Below, in pieces: positions 6,826 through 9,339 of a stretch of DNA of 9,339 bases (its first letter is position 1; every line of letters begins with the position of its first letter). The notes below the pieces were generated by a model. That model ran no database searches, was not told where the DNA came from, and was given only the letters and a program-made list of their open reading frames with translations. This DNA comes from an uncultured Paracoccaceae bacterium (GTDB taxonomy: Bacteria > Pseudomonadota > Alphaproteobacteria > Rhodobacterales > Rhodobacteraceae), in NCBI GenBank assembly GCA_913054485.1, contig CAJXHQ010000081.1, positions 1 through 9,339 of the forward strand, in the 5' to 3' direction. The translations under genes and the position numbers were made by a program.

Positions 6826-8817
6826 TCAATCCCCCGCCGCACGGCCCCGGAGCGCAACAATGCCGCGCGGCCGGAACTGGATGAACAGTATGATGAAGAT
6901 GATCATATAGGTCTGCGCCGCCAGCGTGTTGGAGGGGTTCAGCCATTCGATGCCTTTCTGGAAGAAGCCGATCATCGCGGCCCCCGCGAGGGTGCCCCAG
7001 ATATTGCCGACACCGCCGACAACCACGGTCATGAAGCTCTGCACGATATAGTCCGATCCAAGCTCGGAGGTGACCTTGGCAAAGAGCCCGATGGCCACGC
7101 CGGCAATGCCCGCGATGCCGGATCCGATGCCGAAGGTCAGCATGTTCACCTTGTCCGGGTTGATCCCCATGGAGGCCGCCATACGCCGGTTCTGGGTCAC
7201 CGCACGGGTTTCAAGCCCCAGCCGGGTGCGGTTCATGATGAACAGGAAAACGCCCAGGAAAATCAGCGCCAGCACGAAGATTGCAATGCGGATATAGCTG
7301 ATCGAGATCACGTCATTGACCACCCATGCCCCGTCCAGCCAGCCGGGAGAGGTCAGCGGACGCGCCTGGGTGCCGAAGATGTTCTTGGCCAGCTGCTGCA
7401 GCGCGATGGAGATGCCGAAAGTGGCCAGCAAGGTCTCCAGCGGGCGGTTATACAGCCAGCGGATCACCAGGCGTTCCAATGCCACACCGGCGGCAAAGGT
7501 GACCGCAAAGGCCATTGGGATCGCAACAATGATCGACAGCGTATGATTGGGAATGATCTGCTGCACCACGTAGCCGGTATAGGCGCCCATCATGATGAAC
7601 TCGCCATGGGCCATGTTGATCACCCCCATTACGCCAAATGTGATGGCAAGGCCGATGGCCGCCAGGAAATAGATCGAGGCCAGCGACAGCGCATCCAGTG
7701 TCAGATCTGCCGCCTGGCTTACGGCGACACGGGTTGAGATGCCTTTAAGCGCCTGTTCCGCCGCCGCGGTAACCGCAGCCGAGGGTTCAGTGTAGACATC
7801 GGCAAAACTGTGCGCGGCAATGGCCTCGGCCTTCTGCCGGGGGCTGACGCGGGGCGGGGCCAGCCCGCCTTCGGCCAGTACATCATAGGCCTCCAGCCGC
7901 CGCGCCGGATCGCTGAGCTGCGCCACCGGAATGCCGCCCGCGCGACCGCCGCTGATATTCTGCGCCAGCGCATCGCGAACCTCTGCCGCCGTGACCTGCG
8001 CCGGGGCGCGCGACTGGGTGACAAGCAGTGCATAGGCGTCTGCCTGTGTGAACCCCTCGCTGCCGGGTTTCAGAGCCTTGGCGATGTTCACATCCCGCGG
8101 CAGCGCGCCTGCAAACGCCCTGCGGGTGCTGGTGACAAGCGGGTTCAATGTAGCGCGCACATCCACGCTGAGGTCGCCGGACATGGACCGGATCGCCGCA
8201 ACACGTTCGGCGTCGCCCTGCCCAAAGGCCATGGTCAGCAACCGTTCCAGCCGGAGTTTGCGCGCTTTCAGCGCCGCATCGTCTTCGCCGTCGATGGAGG
8301 CCCGCAGAGGCGCAAGCGCTGCTGCCTCCGGGTCGCGCTCCAGCGAGGTCAGCGCGGCGCTGCGCCGCGCCGGGTCCGGGTCGGTCAGCTGGAACTGCAC
8401 CAGCGCGGTGCCGATCAGCGCGCGGATGCCGCTGTTGGGTTTGATCTGTTTCAGCTCATTTTTCGGGAAAGTGCCGGTATCTGCGCCGGAGTCAAAGTCC
8501 AGCAGCCGGTAGGTCTTGCTGTCCAGTTTCTCACCGCGGAAGAACAGCCCGTCGGATTTACGCTGCCAGATCTCTTTCGCCTGCCAAGCCTGCAGCACAT
8601 CCTGCGCCTGCGGCAACCCGCTGGCGGCGACAGCGTCGATGGCCGGCCCGATGGTCTTGCGGGAGTTCTTGACGATAATCTCTGCGTGGTCCTGCAGAAG
8701 GGCTTGCATCGGCCCCTCTTGCGCAGACACGGCAAAGGGCAGCGCCAGCAGCATCAGGCCGGCCATGATCAGTCGCAGCATTTGTTCGGGTGTCCCTAAG
8801 AGCGGGAAGGGCCGCAT
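6826..8817 (-). CDS. urtB: Urea ABC transporter permease UrtB with long N-terminal periplasmic region
   Basis: First permease of the urea importer, 663 residues. The C-terminal part (about 370-655) is a LivH-type permease with GVINMAHGEFIMMGAY (398-413) and an ATPase-contact loop containing TRAVTQNRRMAASMGINPDKV. Before it lies a signal-peptide-like segment (hydrophobic about 16-29, ending AVSA before QEG). Some 330 soluble residues (33-360) follow, helix-rich and with stretches that resemble HEAT-type repeats, for example DPDPARRSAALTSLERDPEA. UrtB proteins commonly carry such an N-terminal region of unclear role; here it is long. The start at 8817 has GGGAGG six bases upstream. An in-frame ATG at 8781 would give a neater 20-residue signal peptide but has a weaker ribosome site. 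Confidence 0.94.
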   Translation of the reverse strand: MRPFPLLGTPEQMLRLIMAGLMLLALPFAVSAQEGPMQALLQDHAEIIVKNSRKTIGPAIDAVAASGLPQAQDVLQAWQAKEIWQRKSDGLFFRGEKLDSKTYRLLDFDSGADTGTFPKNELKQIKPNSGIRALIGTALVQFQLTDPDPARRSAALTSLERDPEAAALAPLRASIDGEDDAALKARKLRLERLLTMAFGQGDAERVAAIRSMSGDLSVDVRATLNPLVTSTRRAFAGALPRDVNIAKALKPGSEGFTQADAYALLVTQSRAPAQVTAAEVRDALAQNISGGRAGGIPVAQLSDPARRLEAYDVLAEGGLAPPRVSPRQKAEAIAAHSFADVYTEPSAAVTAAAEQALKGISTRVAVSQAADLTLDALSLASIYFLAAIGLAITFGVMGVINMAHGEFIMMGAYTGYVVQQIIPNHTLSIIVAIPMAFAVTFAAGVALERLVIRWLYNRPLETLLATFGISIALQQLAKNIFGTQARPLTSPGWLDGAWVVNDVISISYIRIAIFVLALIFLGVFLFIMNRTRLGLETRAVTQNRRMAASMGINPDKVNMLTFGIGSGIAGIAGVAIGLFAKVTSELGSDYIVQSFMTVVVGGVGNIWGTLAGAAMIGFFQKGIEWLNPSNTLAAQTYMIIFIILFIQFRPRGIVALRGRAAGD

Positions 8818-8826
8818 AAGGCCCCT
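8807..8826 (-). promoter_or_regulatory. Stem-loop holding the urtB start codon in its loop
   Basis: On the minus-strand RNA, AGGGGCC pairs with GGCCCUU (seven pairs including one G-U) around the loop UUAUGC, which contains the AUG at 8817. The 5' arm also takes the last three bases of the ribosome site (8824-8829). If formed, it would limit urtB translation or shift it to the AUG at 8781. The structure is seen; the effect is inferred. Confidence 0.4.
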
Positions 8827-8829
8827 CCC
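8824..8829 (-). promoter_or_regulatory. Ribosome binding site for urtB
   Basis: GGGAGG on the minus strand, six bases before the ATG at 8817. It favours that start over the in-frame ATG at 8781, whose only upstream purine stretch is AGGGA ten bases away. Confidence 0.6.
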
Positions 8830-8831
8830 TG

Positions 8832-8847
8832 GATCGCAAGGGCGATC
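8832..8847 (-). promoter_or_regulatory. Stem-loop between urtA and urtB
   Basis: A perfect inverted repeat GATCGC and GCGATC around a CCTT loop, beginning inside the urtA stop codon. No T-run follows, so it is not a standard terminator. Its place after a binding-protein gene suggests 3'-end protection or differential expression of urtA over urtBCDE. Confidence 0.5.
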
Positions 8848-9339
8848 AGTAGTTCGACAGCGTTTGCACGCAGGTCGCAGTCTGGGTGTTGTACATGCCG
8901 CAGCCCAGCTCTTTCCAATCGGACTTCAGCACCGCGCTTTCCGGCAGGAAGTCGGTCCAGGCGTCGCCCGCCACTTCTGCGGTCTGGCTGATGATGTCGA
9001 ACTGGCCGTCATCCTGGATCTCGCCGATCAGCACCGGCTTGGCCAGATGGTGGTTCGGCAGCATCACGGCGGTGCCGCCGGTCAGGTTCGGGAACTCCTG
9101 GCCGTACATGGCAGTGCGGACGGCATCCACTTCAGTGGAGCCCGCAGCCGTGGCAGCGTTCACCCACATGTTGAAACCGATGTAATGGGCTTCCATCGGG
9201 TCATTGGTGACCCGCTCTTCGCCCATGGTTTCCTTCCACTTGGCAACAAAGGCCTCGTTGGCCTCGGTGTCGGCCGACTGGAAGTAGTTCCAGGCCGCCA
9301 GGTGACCGGTCAGGTTGGAGGTATCCAGACCCGACAGTT
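8846..9339 (-). CDS. urtA: Urea ABC transporter substrate-binding protein UrtA (5' part outside window)
   Basis: C-terminal 163 residues of the periplasmic urea-binding protein; full-length UrtA is usually a little over 400 residues. The reading frame is open to the window edge, so the start, signal peptide and most of the first lobe are missing. The fragment contains NLTGHLAAWNYFQS near its beginning, a UrtA-type stretch, then ETMGEERVTNDPMEAHYIGF, GGTAVMLPNHHLAKPVLIGE and a C-terminus with two cysteines (GCGMYNTQTATCVQTL). It is followed after 28 bp by urtB and heads the urtABCDE operon. The promoter, often controlled by nitrogen status in other bacteria, would lie outside the window. Confidence 0.94.
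   Translation of the reverse strand, partial: LSGLDTSNLTGHLAAWNYFQSADTEANEAFVAKWKETMGEERVTNDPMEAHYIGFNMWVNAATAAGSTEVDAVRTAMYGQEFPNLTGGTAVMLPNHHLAKPVLIGEIQDDGQFDIISQTAEVAGDAWTDFLPESAVLKSDWKELGCGMYNTQTATCVQTLSNY

Noticed and set aside
6703..7737. 344-residue plus-strand open frame opposite urtC and urtB
   Set aside because: Antisense to clear permease genes; the translation is very rich in D, H, G, Q and R, which is the usual product of reading hydrophobic codons backwards.
7810..8799. 329-residue plus-strand open frame opposite the urtB N-terminal region
   Set aside because: No recognisable domain, Arg/Gln-rich shadow composition, no ribosome site noted, and the opposite frame continues seamlessly into the UrtB permease domain.
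4154..9339. Branched-chain amino-acid (Liv) transporter instead of urea transporter
   Set aside because: The UrtA-type LTGHLAAWNYFQS, UrtE-type GTNGVGKT with PTEGIQPNIIQQIG, UrtD-type MDIVTGKT and the extended UrtB N-terminus all fit Urt. Gene order and lack of a second periplasmic protein also match urtABCDE.

Overview
The window reads as ordinary GC-rich chromosomal or megaplasmid DNA from an alphaproteobacterium, most likely a marine Rhodobacterales (Roseobacter group; Leisingera/Phaeobacter/Ruegeria-like). That placement is inferred from gene content, codon style and protein flavour, not from a marker gene. Nearly all of it is coding. The longest gene-free stretch is about 120 bases. I see no tRNA, rRNA, CRISPR array, insertion sequence or prophage gene.

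Left part (1-2053, minus strand): a tripartite tricarboxylate transporter (TTT) operon in the order tctC-tctB-tctA. It encodes a periplasmic solute-binding protein, a small membrane protein and a large permease cut off by the window edge. It diverges from a plus-strand pair (2175-4081): a MarR-family regulator whose stop overlaps the start of a type I sulfatase (ATGA). The shared intergenic region holds two AGTTGA-N4-TCAACT palindromes exactly 20 bp apart, which are strong operator candidates for the MarR protein. The sulfatase has the full formylglycine motif and catalytic set but no signal peptide. The simplest reading is an inducible module that imports an anionic, probably carboxylated and sulfated compound through TctABC and hydrolyses it in the cytoplasm.

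Right part (4154-9339, minus strand): an urtABCDE urea ABC-transporter operon in canonical order. It comprises the C-terminal third of UrtA (window edge), UrtB with a long predicted periplasmic N-terminal region, UrtC, and the two ATPases UrtD and UrtE. The genes are 2-28 bp apart or overlap by 4 bp. The operon runs convergently toward the sulfatase, with 72 bp between the two stop codons.

Both transport operons carry a compact stem-loop just after the solute-binding-protein gene and before the first membrane-protein gene, with no U-tract. This fits mRNA processing or stabilisation that yields more binding protein than permease. In the urt operon a second stem-loop would hold the predicted urtB start codon in its loop.
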